A DNA stretch of 18,160 bases from Actinomycetes bacterium (GTDB lineage Bacteria > Actinomycetota > Actinomycetes > Actinomycetales > Cellulomonadaceae). The number at the start of each line of letters is the position of its first letter. The first letter of the stretch is position 1. Under the pieces are notes generated by a model. It ran no database searches. It was not told the origin of the DNA and saw only the letters and a program-made list of their open reading frames with translations. The stretch is taken from NCBI GenBank assembly GCA_023460255.1, contig JAEWQZ010000112.1, positions 1 to 18,160 on the forward strand. Direction: 5' to 3'. Shown here piece by piece: positions 1 through 7,499 of the stretch. The translations under genes were made by a program, and so were the position numbers.

Positions 1-449
1 CCACCGGCCACCTCGACGTCAGCCGCCTCGACGGCGGCCAGGAGCTCCGCGCGCACCCCGTCCGGGTCCGCGCGGAGCAGGTCGGCGTCGGTGACCGCCA
101 CGAGGTCCTCGGGATGGCGCGCCAGGTGGTCGCCGAGCGCTGCCGAGGCACCGACGACACCCAGCAGCCTGTCGCGCACCACCGACTCGCGGGCGAGCGT
201 CGCCCGCAGCGACTCGTCCGCGGGCGTGCCCTCCGCCGCCGAGAACACCCGGGTGAGCGTGAGCAGTGCCTCGTCCGGCGAGGCGACGGTGCCGAGCGCA
301 ACCAGCAGCGGCGACCGTTCGTCGAGCGCGCCCAGCGCTCCCCGTAGGGACGCGTCGGCGAGCAGCCGCTCCGCACGCGCCGGGTCCGCGAACCCGAGGC
401 GCACGAGCGCGGCGTGCAGCGACGCCGCGGGGCGCCCGGCGGGGCTCAC
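1..449 (-). CDS. glnE: Bifunctional glutamine synthetase adenylyltransferase/deadenylyltransferase, N-terminal fragment (cut by the window edge)
   Basis: Only the first 149 codons are in the window; the rest lies beyond the left edge (the full family is about 1000 residues). In the family, GlnE adds and removes AMP on a tyrosine of glutamine synthetase I in response to nitrogen status. The visible part is the helical N-terminal region ahead of the first nucleotidyltransferase domain. It carries the characteristic stretch LLGVVGASAALGDHLARHP at about residues 98–116, followed by an acidic segment, as in actinobacterial GlnE. The start is well fixed: the GTG at 449 is the first start codon after an in-frame TGA eight codons upstream. 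No strong Shine-Dalgarno is visible. The gene follows glnA2 on the same strand after a 67-bp gap, so cotranscription is likely. No catalytic residues are visible in this fragment. Confidence 0.93.
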   Translation of the reverse strand, partial: MSPAGRPAASLHAALVRLGFADPARAERLLADASLRGALGALDERSPLLVALGTVASPDEALLTLTRVFSAAEGTPADESLRATLARESVVRDRLLGVVGASAALGDHLARHPEDLVAVTDADLLRADPDGVRAELLAAVEAADVEVAG

Positions 450-516
450 GGGACGACCGCCGGGACCGCCGCATCACCCGTGGCCGGGAGGCGTACCAGG
501 ACCGGTGCCACGGCCG

Positions 517-1854
517 CTAGAGCACCGGCAGGTACCGCGTCAGCTCGTAGGGCGTGACCTGGGCACGGTACGCGTCCCACTCCTGGCGCTTGTTGCGCAG
601 GACGAAGTTGAACACGTGCTCGCCCAGCGTCTCCGCCACGAGCTCGGACCTCTCCATCATCGTGACCGCCTGCTCGAGCGACGAGGGCAGCGGGTCGATG
701 CCGAGCGCGCGGCGCTCGCCGTCGGTGAGCTCCCACACGTCGTCCTCCGCGCCGTCGGGCAGCTCGTAACCCTCCTCGATGCCCTTGAGGCCGGCGGCGA
801 GGAGAACGGCGAAGGCGAGGTACGGGTTCGTGGCCGAGTCGACCCCCCGGTACTCCACGCGCGTCGAGTTCCCCTTCCCGGGCTTGTAGAGGGGCACCCG
901 GACCAGGGCGGACCGGTTGTTGTGCCCCCAGCAGACGTACGACGGCGCCTCCGCGCCGCCCCACAGCCGCTTGTAGGAGTTCACCCACTGGTTGGTGATC
1001 GCGGTGATCTCCGCCGAGTGCCGCAGCAGGCCCGCGATGAACCGGCGGGCGGTCTGCGAGAGCTCGAGGGGGGCGCTGGGCTCGTAGAACGCGTTCCGGT
1101 CGCCCTCGAACAGCGAGAGGTGGGTGTGCATACCGGACCCGGGGTGGGCACCGAGCGGCTTGGGCATGAACGACGCGAAGAGCCCCTGCTCGAGCGCGAC
1201 CTCCTTGACGACCGTGCGGAAGGTCATCACGTTGTCGGCGGTGGTCAGCGCGTCGGCGTAGCGCAGGTCGATCTCGTTCTGGCCGGGCCCTGCCTCGTGG
1301 TGGGAGAACTCCACCGAGATCCCCATGGACTCGAGCATCTGGATCGCGGCGCGGCGGAAGTCGTGGCCCGTGCCGCGGGGGACGTGGTCGAAGTACCCGC
1401 CCGAGTCGACGGGGACGAGCGGCTGGGCGGGGTCCGCCGGGCCCTCGAAGAGGTAGAACTCGACCTCGGGGTGCGTGTAGAAGGTGAAGCCCTTGTCCGA
1501 CGCGCGGGCCAGGGCCCGCTTGAGGACGTGGCGCGGGTCGGCGAGGGACGGCTGGCCGTCGGGTGTCAGCACGTCGCAGAACATGCGGGCCGTGCCGTGC
1601 GTCTCGCCGCGCCAGGGCAGGACCTGGAACGTCGAGGGGTCGGGCTTGGCGAGCATGTCGGCCTCGTACACGCGCGTGAGGCCCTCGATCGCGCTGCCGT
1701 CGAACCCGATGCCCTCCGTGAAGGCCGACTCGAGCTCGGCCGGCGCCACCGCGACCGACTTCAGCACGCCCAGCACGTCGGTGAACCAGAGCCGGATGAA
1801 CCGGATGTCCCGCTCCTCGACGGTGCGCAGGACGAACTCCTCTTGCCTGTCCAT
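517..1854 (-). CDS. glnA2: Type I glutamine synthetase, GlnA2 type (no adenylylation tyrosine)
   Basis: This 445-residue protein matches GSI end to end and would make glutamine from glutamate, ammonia and ATP; members of the actinobacterial GlnA2 group may use other amines or stereoisomers. Visible GSI signatures include FDGSAIEG (N-terminal beta-grasp), the metal/glutamate-binding HPEVEFYLF, NEIDLRYADAL, the ATP-site GSGMHTHLSLF and NRSALVRVPLYKPGK. The C-terminal loop that carries the adenylylated Tyr in GlnA1 (NLYDL) reads DVWEL here, with Trp at about residue 374. I chose the ATG at 1854 (MDRQEEF) because GlnA2 homologues begin MD(K/R)Q and an AGGA lies at suitable spacing. An in-frame ATG at 1863 would add three residues. 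The gene is divergent from nadE and followed by glnE. From memory it resembles Streptomyces and Mycobacterium GlnA2 very closely. Confidence 0.95.
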   Translation of the reverse strand: MDRQEEFVLRTVEERDIRFIRLWFTDVLGVLKSVAVAPAELESAFTEGIGFDGSAIEGLTRVYEADMLAKPDPSTFQVLPWRGETHGTARMFCDVLTPDGQPSLADPRHVLKRALARASDKGFTFYTHPEVEFYLFEGPADPAQPLVPVDSGGYFDHVPRGTGHDFRRAAIQMLESMGISVEFSHHEAGPGQNEIDLRYADALTTADNVMTFRTVVKEVALEQGLFASFMPKPLGAHPGSGMHTHLSLFEGDRNAFYEPSAPLELSQTARRFIAGLLRHSAEITAITNQWVNSYKRLWGGAEAPSYVCWGHNNRSALVRVPLYKPGKGNSTRVEYRGVDSATNPYLAFAVLLAAGLKGIEEGYELPDGAEDDVWELTDGERRALGIDPLPSSLEQAVTMMERSELVAETLGEHVFNFVLRNKRQEWDAYRAQVTPYELTRYLPVL

Positions 1855-1869
1855 GGCGCACATCCTGCT

Positions 1870-1912
1870 ACACGCGTGTTGCGGGCATGTGTCCGACCCG
1901 TCGCACGACGGG
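1870..1912. promoter_or_regulatory. Two palindromes in the divergent glnA2–nadE intergenic region
   Basis: The roughly 90-bp gap between the divergent starts contains a perfect 10-bp palindrome, ACACGCGTGT, at 1870–1879. It also contains a perfect inverted repeat, CCCGTCG-CA-CGACGGG, at 1897–1912. Both sit where a regulator could affect either gene. Neither resembles the GlnR site, and I cannot name a regulator. GC-rich DNA yields short palindromes by chance, so only the 16-bp repeat is really notable. Confidence 0.35.
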
Positions 1913-1931
1913 CGTGTCTGCCACCGCTCGC

Positions 1932-1937
1932 TAGTGT
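1932..1937 (+). promoter_or_regulatory. Putative -10 element (TAGTGT) of a leaderless nadE transcript
   Basis: TAGTGT ends six bases before the nadE ATG at 1944, and no Shine-Dalgarno precedes that ATG. With the usual -10 to start-site distance, transcription would begin at or next to the ATG, giving a leaderless mRNA, which is common in actinomycetes. No good -35 is visible at 17 bp. Confidence 0.5.
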
Positions 1938-1943
1938 TGCGGC

Positions 1944-3593
1944 ATGGTACGGATCGCCCTTGCCCAGGTGGACCCGTGCGTGGGTGACGTGCACGGCAAC
2001 GCGGAGCTCGTCCTGGAGTGGGCCACGAGGGCCGCCGCCCAGGGCGCCGACCTCGTCGTCCTGCCCGAGATGGTGCTCACCGGCTACCCCGTCGAGGACC
2101 TCGCGCTGCGCGACTCCTTCGCCCGCGCCGCCGACGCAGCCCTCGAGGGCGTCGTGACCGGTCTCGTCGACCGCGGGCTCGGCGACCTCGTCGTCGTGCT
2201 CGGCACGCTCGGGCGCACGGCCGACGGCCGGCCCACCAACCGCGCGGTGGTCGTCCGCGGCGGGCGCGTCGTCGCCACCTACGACAAGCACCACCTGCCG
2301 AACTACGGCGTGTTCGACGAGTACCGCATCTTCGCGCCCGGAGACGCCGGCTGCGTGGTCGAGCTCGGTGGGCCCGAGCACCCGCGTCGCGCCGGCGTCG
2401 TCATCTGCGAGGACATCTGGGTGGACGGCGGACCGCTGCCCGCCATGGGCGACGCCGACCTCCTCCTGGTGCTCAACGGCTCCCCCTACGAGGAGGGCAA
2501 GGTCGGGCTGCGCGCCCAGCTCGCCGTCCGGCGTGCCGCCGAGGCCGGGGCCCCGGTGGCCTACGTCAACCTCGTGGGCGGCCAGGACGACCTGGTGTTC
2601 GACGGCGGGTCGTTCGTCGTGGGGGCCGACGGCGAGCTGCTCGCCCGGGCGCCGCAGTTCGTCGAGCATCTCCTCCTGTGGGACCTGCCCGACGCCGGCG
2701 AGCCCACCACCCGCGGGGAGGTCGCCGACCCCCTCGCACCCGACGAGGAGATCTACCGCGCGATCGTCACGGGGCTGGCCGGCTACGTGCGCAAGAACGG
2801 CTTCCGGTCGGTGATCCTCGGCCTCTCCGGGGGCATCGACTCCGCCCTCGTGGCTGCGATCGCCGCAGACGCGGTCGGCGGGGCGAACGTGGTCGGTGTC
2901 TCGATGCCGTCCACGCACTCCTCGGAGCACTCCAAGGACGACGCCGCCGACCTCGCCGCGCGGATCGGCGCGGACTACCGCGTGCAGCCCATCGAGCCGA
3001 TGGTCGCGGCGTTCCTCGGGCAGGTCGACCTGCCCGGCGTCGCCGGCGAGAACCTCCAGGCCCGGGTCCGCGGCGTCCTCCTCATGGGCATCTCCAACGT
3101 CGAGGGCCACCTCGTGCTCGCCACCGGGAACAAGTCCGAGCTCGCGGTCGGCTACTCCACGATCTACGGCGACGCCGTGGGCGGCTTCGCCCCGCTGAAG
3201 GACGTCGACAAGTCCCGGGTCTGGGAGCTCGCCCGGTGGCGCAACGAGTCGGCCCTGGCCGCGGGCGGGATCCCGCCGATCCCCGAGAGCTCGATCACCA
3301 AGCCGCCGTCGGCGGAGCTCGCACCGGGCCAGCAGGACACGGACTCGCTGCCGCCGTACCACCTGCTCGACCGCGTGCTCGACGCCTACGTCGAGCACGC
3401 CGAGGGGCGGGAGGAGCTGCTCGCGCGCGGCTTCGACCCGGAGGTCGTCGACCGGGTCCTCGCCCTCGTCGACAGGGCCGAGTGGAAGCGACGGCAGTAC
3501 CCGCCGGGTCCCAAGGTGACCGCCCTGGCCTTCGGCAGGGACCGTCGCCTGCCCGTGACGAACCGTTGGCGCGAGCCGGAGGAGACCCGATGA
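1944..3593 (+). CDS. nadE: Glutamine-dependent NAD+ synthetase
   Basis: A 549-residue two-domain enzyme that amidates nicotinic acid adenine dinucleotide to NAD+ with ATP, using ammonia released from glutamine. The N-terminal nitrilase-like glutaminase domain (about residues 1–265) shows the Glu-Lys-Cys triad: E42 in LPEMVLTGYP, K115 in YDKHHLPNYG and C155 in VVICEDIW. The C-terminal synthetase domain has the ATP-pyrophosphatase P-loop LSGGIDSALV at about residue 294 and the NKSELAVGYSTIYGD segment. The length fits the compact bacterial form rather than the roughly 680-residue mycobacterial one. The ATG at 1944 lies 6 nt after a TAnnnT hexamer and has no Shine-Dalgarno, suggesting leaderless expression. 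Its TGA overlaps the panB ATG (ATGA), so the two cofactor genes are translationally coupled. Confidence 0.97.
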   Translation: MVRIALAQVDPCVGDVHGNAELVLEWATRAAAQGADLVVLPEMVLTGYPVEDLALRDSFARAADAALEGVVTGLVDRGLGDLVVVLGTLGRTADGRPTNRAVVVRGGRVVATYDKHHLPNYGVFDEYRIFAPGDAGCVVELGGPEHPRRAGVVICEDIWVDGGPLPAMGDADLLLVLNGSPYEEGKVGLRAQLAVRRAAEAGAPVAYVNLVGGQDDLVFDGGSFVVGADGELLARAPQFVEHLLLWDLPDAGEPTTRGEVADPLAPDEEIYRAIVTGLAGYVRKNGFRSVILGLSGGIDSALVAAIAADAVGGANVVGVSMPSTHSSEHSKDDAADLAARIGADYRVQPIEPMVAAFLGQVDLPGVAGENLQARVRGVLLMGISNVEGHLVLATGNKSELAVGYSTIYGDAVGGFAPLKDVDKSRVWELARWRNESALAAGGIPPIPESSITKPPSAELAPGQQDTDSLPPYHLLDRVLDAYVEHAEGREELLARGFDPEVVDRVLALVDRAEWKRRQYPPGPKVTALAFGRDRRLPVTNRWREPEETR

Positions 3594-4411
3594 CCGACCA
3601 GCAGCCCGCACCGCGTCGGGTGCGTGTGCACCACCTGCGGGAGGCCAAGGAGCGTGGCGAGAAGATCACCATGCTCACCGCCTACGACGCACCGACCGCC
3701 GCGATCTTCGACGAGGCCGGCACGGACGTTCTCCTCGTCGGGGACTCGCTCGGGGACAACTTCTACGGGTACTCGTCCACGATCCCCGTGACGGTGGACG
3801 AGATGATCCACCACGCGCGCGCCGTCGCCGCCGCCACGCGCCGGGCGCTCGTCGTCGTCGACCTGCCCTTCGGCTCGTACGAGGCGTCGCCCCAGCAGGC
3901 GCACGCGACGGCCGCGCGGGTGATGAAGGAGACCGGCGCGACGGCCGTGAAGTTCGAGGGCGGCCGCCGGGTCGCCGAGCACGTCCGGCTCCTGACCTCG
4001 TCCGGCATCCCGGTCATGGGCCACCTCGGCTTCACGCCCCAGTCGGAGAACGTGTTCGGCGGCAAGCGCGTCCAGGGCCGGGGCAACGAGGCGGCCGAGC
4101 GCCTGTCGGAGGACGCGATGGCCCTCCAGGAGGCGGGGGCGTTCGCCGTCGTCCTGGAGATGGTGCCGGCCCCGCTCGCCGCCCGGATCACGGAGATCCT
4201 CGCCGTGCCGACCATCGGCATCGGCGCGGGCGCGGCGTGCGACGGCCAGGTCCTGGTGTGGGCCGACATGGCGGGCCTGTCCAGCTGGATGCCGCGGTTC
4301 GCCAAGCAGTTCGGGGCGGTACGCGAGGAGATGGTCCGGGCGGCCACGGCGTACAACGCCGAGGTCCGCTCCGGTGCCTTCCCGGACGAGGCGCACAGCT
4401 TCCTGGAGTGA
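3590..4411 (+). CDS. panB: 3-methyl-2-oxobutanoate hydroxymethyltransferase (ketopantoate hydroxymethyltransferase)
   Basis: A 273-residue TIM-barrel enzyme catalysing the first committed step of pantothenate/CoA synthesis: hydroxymethyl transfer from 5,10-methylene-tetrahydrofolate to 2-oxoisovalerate. Family signatures are all present: MLTAYDAPTA near residue 28, LLVGDSLGD (metal-binding Asp at about 52), VVVDLPFGSYE, AVKFEGG, PVMGHLGFTPQS, LEMVPAPLA (catalytic Glu) and TIGIGAG. The length is normal for the family. The ATG at 3590 overlaps the nadE stop by 4 nt, and GGAGGAG just upstream inside nadE provides the ribosome site. Transcription ends against the convergent small gene at 4427, only 15 bp away. 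No other pan genes are in the window. Confidence 0.97.
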   Translation: MTDQQPAPRRVRVHHLREAKERGEKITMLTAYDAPTAAIFDEAGTDVLLVGDSLGDNFYGYSSTIPVTVDEMIHHARAVAAATRRALVVVDLPFGSYEASPQQAHATAARVMKETGATAVKFEGGRRVAEHVRLLTSSGIPVMGHLGFTPQSENVFGGKRVQGRGNEAAERLSEDAMALQEAGAFAVVLEMVPAPLAARITEILAVPTIGIGAGAACDGQVLVWADMAGLSSWMPRFAKQFGAVREEMVRAATAYNAEVRSGAFPDEAHSFLE

Positions 4412-4426
4412 ACCCGGGGCCCGTCG

Positions 4427-4717
4427 TCAGCGGCCGGCGCGCCCCGTCCCCTTGGGCCAGTCGTCGTCCTGCCAGCGGCGCTCCTCCTCGTCCCACGCCT
4501 CGTTGCGGGCCCGGGCCGTGTCGAACGCGTGCTGCGCCGCCTCGCGGGTGGGGTACGGACCCATGCGGGACGCCGCGGGGCTCTGCCCGCCCGCCTCGAT
4601 CGCGCCGGTGGACAGGTCCACCCAGTACTCGTCGCCGTGCCCGTCGGGGGTTCCGTCCGCGCCCGACCCTCCTCGCCAGCGCCGGAACCAGCGGGCGATC
4701 GGTCCGTGCTCGGTCAT
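4427..4717 (-). CDS. Small SPOR-like actinobacterial protein of unknown function
   Basis: A 96-residue, strongly hydrophilic protein with no signal peptide or membrane segment. The central segment DEYWVDLSTGAIEAG at about residues 29–43, followed by MGPYPTREAAQHAF at about 52–65, resembles the beta-strand/helix pattern of short SPOR-domain-like proteins found beside map in actinobacteria. The tail is rich in W, D, E, K and R. The ATG at 4717 has a good Shine-Dalgarno (GGGAGG) 4 nt upstream, which supports a real gene on this strand. It is divergent from map (48 bp between starts) and convergent with panB. Function unknown; the SPOR likeness is from memory and weak. Confidence 0.72.
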   Translation of the reverse strand: MTEHGPIARWFRRWRGGSGADGTPDGHGDEYWVDLSTGAIEAGGQSPAASRMGPYPTREAAQHAFDTARARNEAWDEEERRWQDDDWPKGTGRAGR

Positions 4718-4752
4718 CGGGCCTCCCTCGATCGGGTCGACGTGTCCTTCCG

Positions 4753-4758
4753 TAGACT
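4753..4758 (+). promoter_or_regulatory. Putative -10 element (TAGACT) of a leaderless map transcript
   Basis: TAGACT lies seven bases before the map ATG at 4766. The intervening GCCAGGC is too short to hold a Shine-Dalgarno, so transcription is expected to start at the ATG itself. No convincing -35 hexamer is visible. Confidence 0.5.
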
Positions 4759-4765
4759 GCCAGGC

Positions 4766-5650
4766 ATGTCGACGACGCACGCGCCGAGGGTGATCACCCC
4801 GGGGACGATCAGCCCGCTCCGCACGGTCCCCGCGGGCGTCGCGCTGCCGGAGTACGTCGGGCGGGATCACGAGCGTCAGTCCGGGACCCTCGTGAAGGAT
4901 GCCGAGACGATCGAGCGGATCCGGCGCGCGGGACGGCTCGCGGCGCAGGCGATCGCCGAGGTGGGGCGGCACGCCGTCGCGGGGGTGACGACCGACGAGC
5001 TGGACAGGATCGGGCACGAGTTCATCTGCGACCACGGCGCGTACCCGTCGGCGCTGCGCTACCGCCCGCACCCGAGCTCGGTGGAGTTCCCGAAGTCGAT
5101 CTGCACGTCCGTCAACGAGGTGATCTGCCACGGGATCCCCGACTCGACGGTGCTGGCCGACGGCGACCTCGTGAAGGTGGACATCACCGCCTACCTCGAC
5201 GGCGTGCACGGCGACTCGTGCGTGACGTTCGCGGTGGGCGAGGTCGACGAGGAGTCCCGCCTGCTGCTGGAGCGCACCCGGGCCGCGCTCGAGCGGGGTC
5301 TGAAGGCGGTGGCCCCGGGACGGGAGATCAACGTCATCGGTCGCGTCATCGAGCGGTACGCGGCACGGTTCGGCTACGGCGTCGTGCGGGACTTCACGGG
5401 CCACGGGGTCGGCGAGATGTTCCACTCGGGCCTCGTGGTGCCGCACTACGACGCGGCGCCGTACCACGACACGGTCATGGAGCCCGGCATGGTCTTCACG
5501 ATCGAGCCGATGCTGAACCTGGGTACCCACGAGTGGGAGATGTGGGACGACGGCTGGACCGTCGTGACCCGCGACAGGCGCCGCAGCGCGCAGTTCGAGC
5601 ACACCCTCGCCGTGACCGAGTCCGGCGCCGACATCCTCACCCTGCCGTGA
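4766..5650 (+). CDS. map: Type I methionine aminopeptidase (extended, MetAP1c-like)
   Basis: A 294-residue cytosolic dinuclear metalloprotease that removes the initiator methionine from nascent proteins. The pita-bread fold ligands are visible: two Asp in KVDITAYLDGVHGDS, His in DFTGHGVGEMFH, Glu in FTIEPMLNLG and the final Glu in AQFEHTLAVTE. The substrate-gating His lies in EVICHGIPDS. About 45 residues precede the catalytic domain (TISPLRTVPAGVALPEY), the proline-containing extension typical of actinobacterial MetAP1c. The start was chosen at 4766 because it is the family-like start, 7 nt after a TAGACT hexamer. The last codons overlap the GTG start of ppgK by 4 nt, opening a four-gene coupled operon (map–ppgK–small protein–MBL). 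Confidence 0.97.
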   Translation: MSTTHAPRVITPGTISPLRTVPAGVALPEYVGRDHERQSGTLVKDAETIERIRRAGRLAAQAIAEVGRHAVAGVTTDELDRIGHEFICDHGAYPSALRYRPHPSSVEFPKSICTSVNEVICHGIPDSTVLADGDLVKVDITAYLDGVHGDSCVTFAVGEVDEESRLLLERTRAALERGLKAVAPGREINVIGRVIERYAARFGYGVVRDFTGHGVGEMFHSGLVVPHYDAAPYHDTVMEPGMVFTIEPMLNLGTHEWEMWDDGWTVVTRDRRRSAQFEHTLAVTESGADILTLP

Positions 5651-6423
5651 GCACGACCCGGCCGAGCCCGGCCACGCGAGCCTTCGGCATCGACATCGGG
5701 GGCAGCGGCATCAAGGGCGCACCGGTGGACCTGGTCACGGGTGAGCTCATCGGCGACCGCCTGCGCATCCCGACCCCGCAGCCGGCCACGCCGGAGGCCG
5801 TGGCGATCACCGTCGCGGAGCTCCTCGGGTCGTTCGACCTGCCGATGGGCACCCCGATCGGGCTGACGTTCCCGGCGGTGATCCAGCACGGCGTGGCCAG
5901 GACCGCGGCGAACGTCGACGACGCGTGGATCGGCACGGACGTGACGGCGGTGATCCGCGACGCCACGGACCGCACGGTCCTCGCCCTCAACGACGCCGAC
6001 GCCGCAGGGTTCGCAGAAGCGATCTACGGCGCCGCGCGGGGCGTGCCGGGAACGGTGCTGGTGGTGACCCTCGGGACGGGCATCGGCTCCTGCCTCGTGG
6101 TCGACGGGACCCTCGTGCCGAACACCGAGCTCGGTCATCTGGAGGTCGACGGGGAGGACGCCGAGTGGCGCGCGTCGGACGCGGCACGCGAGCGCGAGGG
6201 GCTCGACTTCCCGGCGTGGGCGCTGCGTCTCCAGCGGTACTTCCGCGTGGTGGAGGACCTCCTGTGGCCGGACCTCATCGTGGTGGGTGGCGGGGTGAGC
6301 AAGAAGCACGAGCAGTTCCTGCCGCTGCTGGACCTGCGCACACCGATCGTCCCCGCCGCGCTGCGCAACGCCGCCGGGATCGTCGGGGCGGCTGCCCTGG
6401 CCGCCCAGGAGGCGGTCACCTGA
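5647..6423 (+). CDS. ppgK: Polyphosphate glucokinase
   Basis: A 258-residue ROK-family kinase that phosphorylates glucose using inorganic polyphosphate (often ATP too), typical of actinobacteria. The phosphate-1 motif FGIDIGGSGIKGA lies at about residues 13–25. It is followed by LTFPAVIQHGV, the catalytic Asp in ALNDADAAGFAE, the phosphate-2 motif VTLGTGIGSCL and the substrate segment TELGHLEVDG. The C-terminal LIVVGGGVSKKHEQFLP is diagnostic of PpgK. The ROK cysteine zinc motif is absent, as usual for PpgK. GTG at 5647 overlaps the map TGA (GTGA). The stop overlaps the next ATG by one base (TGATG). Length is normal. The link with map is positional only. Confidence 0.94.
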   Translation: MSTTRPSPATRAFGIDIGGSGIKGAPVDLVTGELIGDRLRIPTPQPATPEAVAITVAELLGSFDLPMGTPIGLTFPAVIQHGVARTAANVDDAWIGTDVTAVIRDATDRTVLALNDADAAGFAEAIYGAARGVPGTVLVVTLGTGIGSCLVVDGTLVPNTELGHLEVDGEDAEWRASDAAREREGLDFPAWALRLQRYFRVVEDLLWPDLIVVGGGVSKKHEQFLPLLDLRTPIVPAALRNAAGIVGAAALAAQEAVT

Positions 6424-6674
6424 TGTCGCGCGGGGACGGGGTGCCGGACGGCGGAGGCGTGGCCTTCGGGCCCGTCTTCGAGATCTTCCAGCCCGGCATC
6501 ACGCACCTGATCGAGGAGAAGGAGCGCCAGCGGCTCGACATCGTCCAGCGCGAGGACGGCGATCCCCCGTGGGAGGTCGACCTGGACGCCGGGACCGCCG
6601 TGCTGCGTCGTCCCGTCGCTCATGGCCCGAGCACGTCGAGGACGACCGGCCCTGCGGACGAGGGACCGGCATGA
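6423..6674 (+). CDS. Small conserved-looking protein of unknown function (possibly DUF6191-like)
   Basis: An 83-residue hydrophilic protein with no membrane segment. The central block FGPVFEIFQPGITHLIEEK at about residues 16–34 reads like a conserved core, followed by a charged helix ending in ERQRLDIVQRE. Then comes PPWEVDLDAGTAVLRR, a short beta-hairpin-like tail, and a disordered S/T/G end. From memory it resembles small actinobacterial DUF6191-like proteins; I could not test this. The ATG overlaps the ppgK stop by one base and the stop overlaps the MBL start by four (ATGA), so translation is coupled on both sides. That makes a real gene very likely despite its size. Confidence 0.75.
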   Translation: MSRGDGVPDGGGVAFGPVFEIFQPGITHLIEEKERQRLDIVQREDGDPPWEVDLDAGTAVLRRPVAHGPSTSRTTGPADEGPA

Positions 6675-7465
6675 GGCCGCTGGTCGAGGTCGCGCCCGGC
6701 GTCCTCGTGGCGACGGCGCAGACCTGGCAGACGACGAGCACGGTCGTCGTCGCGGACGGGGGATGCCTCGTCGTCGACCCCGCCGTGACCGTGGCGGAGG
6801 TTGACGGGCTCGCCGGGGCGCTGGCGGCCCGTGGTACACGCGTGGAGGCGGGGTTCGCCACGCACCCGCACTGGGACCACGTCCTGTGGTCGACCGGGCT
6901 CGGTGACGTCCCCCGCTGGGCGACGGCCGAGGCGTGCCGGATCGTCCAGGACGGCCGCGAGGCCCTCCTGCGGGACGCCGAGGCTGACGCCCCGGGGCAT
7001 GATCCGGGCCTGATCGGGCGCCTCACGCCGCTGCCGGACGAGGGGGCGACCGTGCCGTGGTCGGGCCCGCGGACCGTCGTCGTCCCGCACCGTGCGCACT
7101 GCCCGGGCAGCGCCGCCCTCGTCGTCCCGGAGCGCCGGGTGCTCTGCGCCGGCGACCTCCTCTCCGACCGCGAGGTCCCGCTCCTGGACCTCGACGTGCC
7201 CGACCCGGTCGGTGAGCACCTACGGGCGCTCGACCTGCTGGAGGCGGCGCTCGACGAGCACGCCGTGCGCGTGGTCGTCCCGGGACACGGGACGGTGACC
7301 GACCCCTCGGGCGCCCGGCGCCGCGCCGACGCGGACCGCGCCTACTTGAGCGCGCTCGTCTCCGGTGCGCCGGTCGTGGACGGGCGGCTCGACGACCCGT
7401 GGGTCGCCGCGCAGCACGAGCGCCAGGCCATCTGGGCGTCCGGCGGTCGGGAGCCGGCACCCTGA
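6671..7465 (+). CDS. Metallo-beta-lactamase-fold hydrolase
   Basis: A 264-residue cytosolic protein with the complete MBL dinuclear zinc set: H65, H67, D69 and H70 in THPHWDH, H143 in AHCPGS, D162 in CAGDLLSD and H206 in VVPGHG. The domain starts with a VAPGVLVATAQTWQTTSTVVV strand pair and fills the whole protein, so there is no accessory domain to suggest a substrate. Candidate roles are thioesterase, glyoxalase II-like or lactonase activity; none can be chosen from sequence. The ATG overlaps the preceding stop by 4 nt. It is the last gene of the map operon and converges on the gene at 7496 with a possible shared hairpin between them. Confidence 0.9.
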   Translation: MRPLVEVAPGVLVATAQTWQTTSTVVVADGGCLVVDPAVTVAEVDGLAGALAARGTRVEAGFATHPHWDHVLWSTGLGDVPRWATAEACRIVQDGREALLRDAEADAPGHDPGLIGRLTPLPDEGATVPWSGPRTVVVPHRAHCPGSAALVVPERRVLCAGDLLSDREVPLLDLDVPDPVGEHLRALDLLEAALDEHAVRVVVPGHGTVTDPSGARRRADADRAYLSALVSGAPVVDGRLDDPWVAAQHERQAIWASGGREPAP

Positions 7466-7476
7466 CGGCTCAGGCC

Positions 7477-7499
7477 CTGACCGCTCACGCGCGGGTCAG
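7477..7499. terminator. Possible bidirectional terminator hairpin between convergent genes
   Basis: CTGACC at 7477–7482 pairs with GGTCAG at 7494–7499, and flanking GC pairs can extend the stem inside the loop. It follows the MBL stop (7463–7465) and overlaps the stop of the convergent gene at 7496. There is no T-run on either strand, as is common in high-GC genomes, so this is only a candidate. Confidence 0.4.

Noticed and set aside
91..2157. Very long plus-strand open frame (688 codons) opposite glnE/glnA2
   Set aside because: It is the antisense shadow of two clearly conserved genes in high-GC DNA; its low-complexity R/P/G-rich product shows no family motif.
1761..3611. Minus-strand 616-codon frame opposite nadE
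   Set aside because: Antisense to a fully conserved NAD synthetase; no start signal and an R/V/G/D-rich translation typical of shadows.
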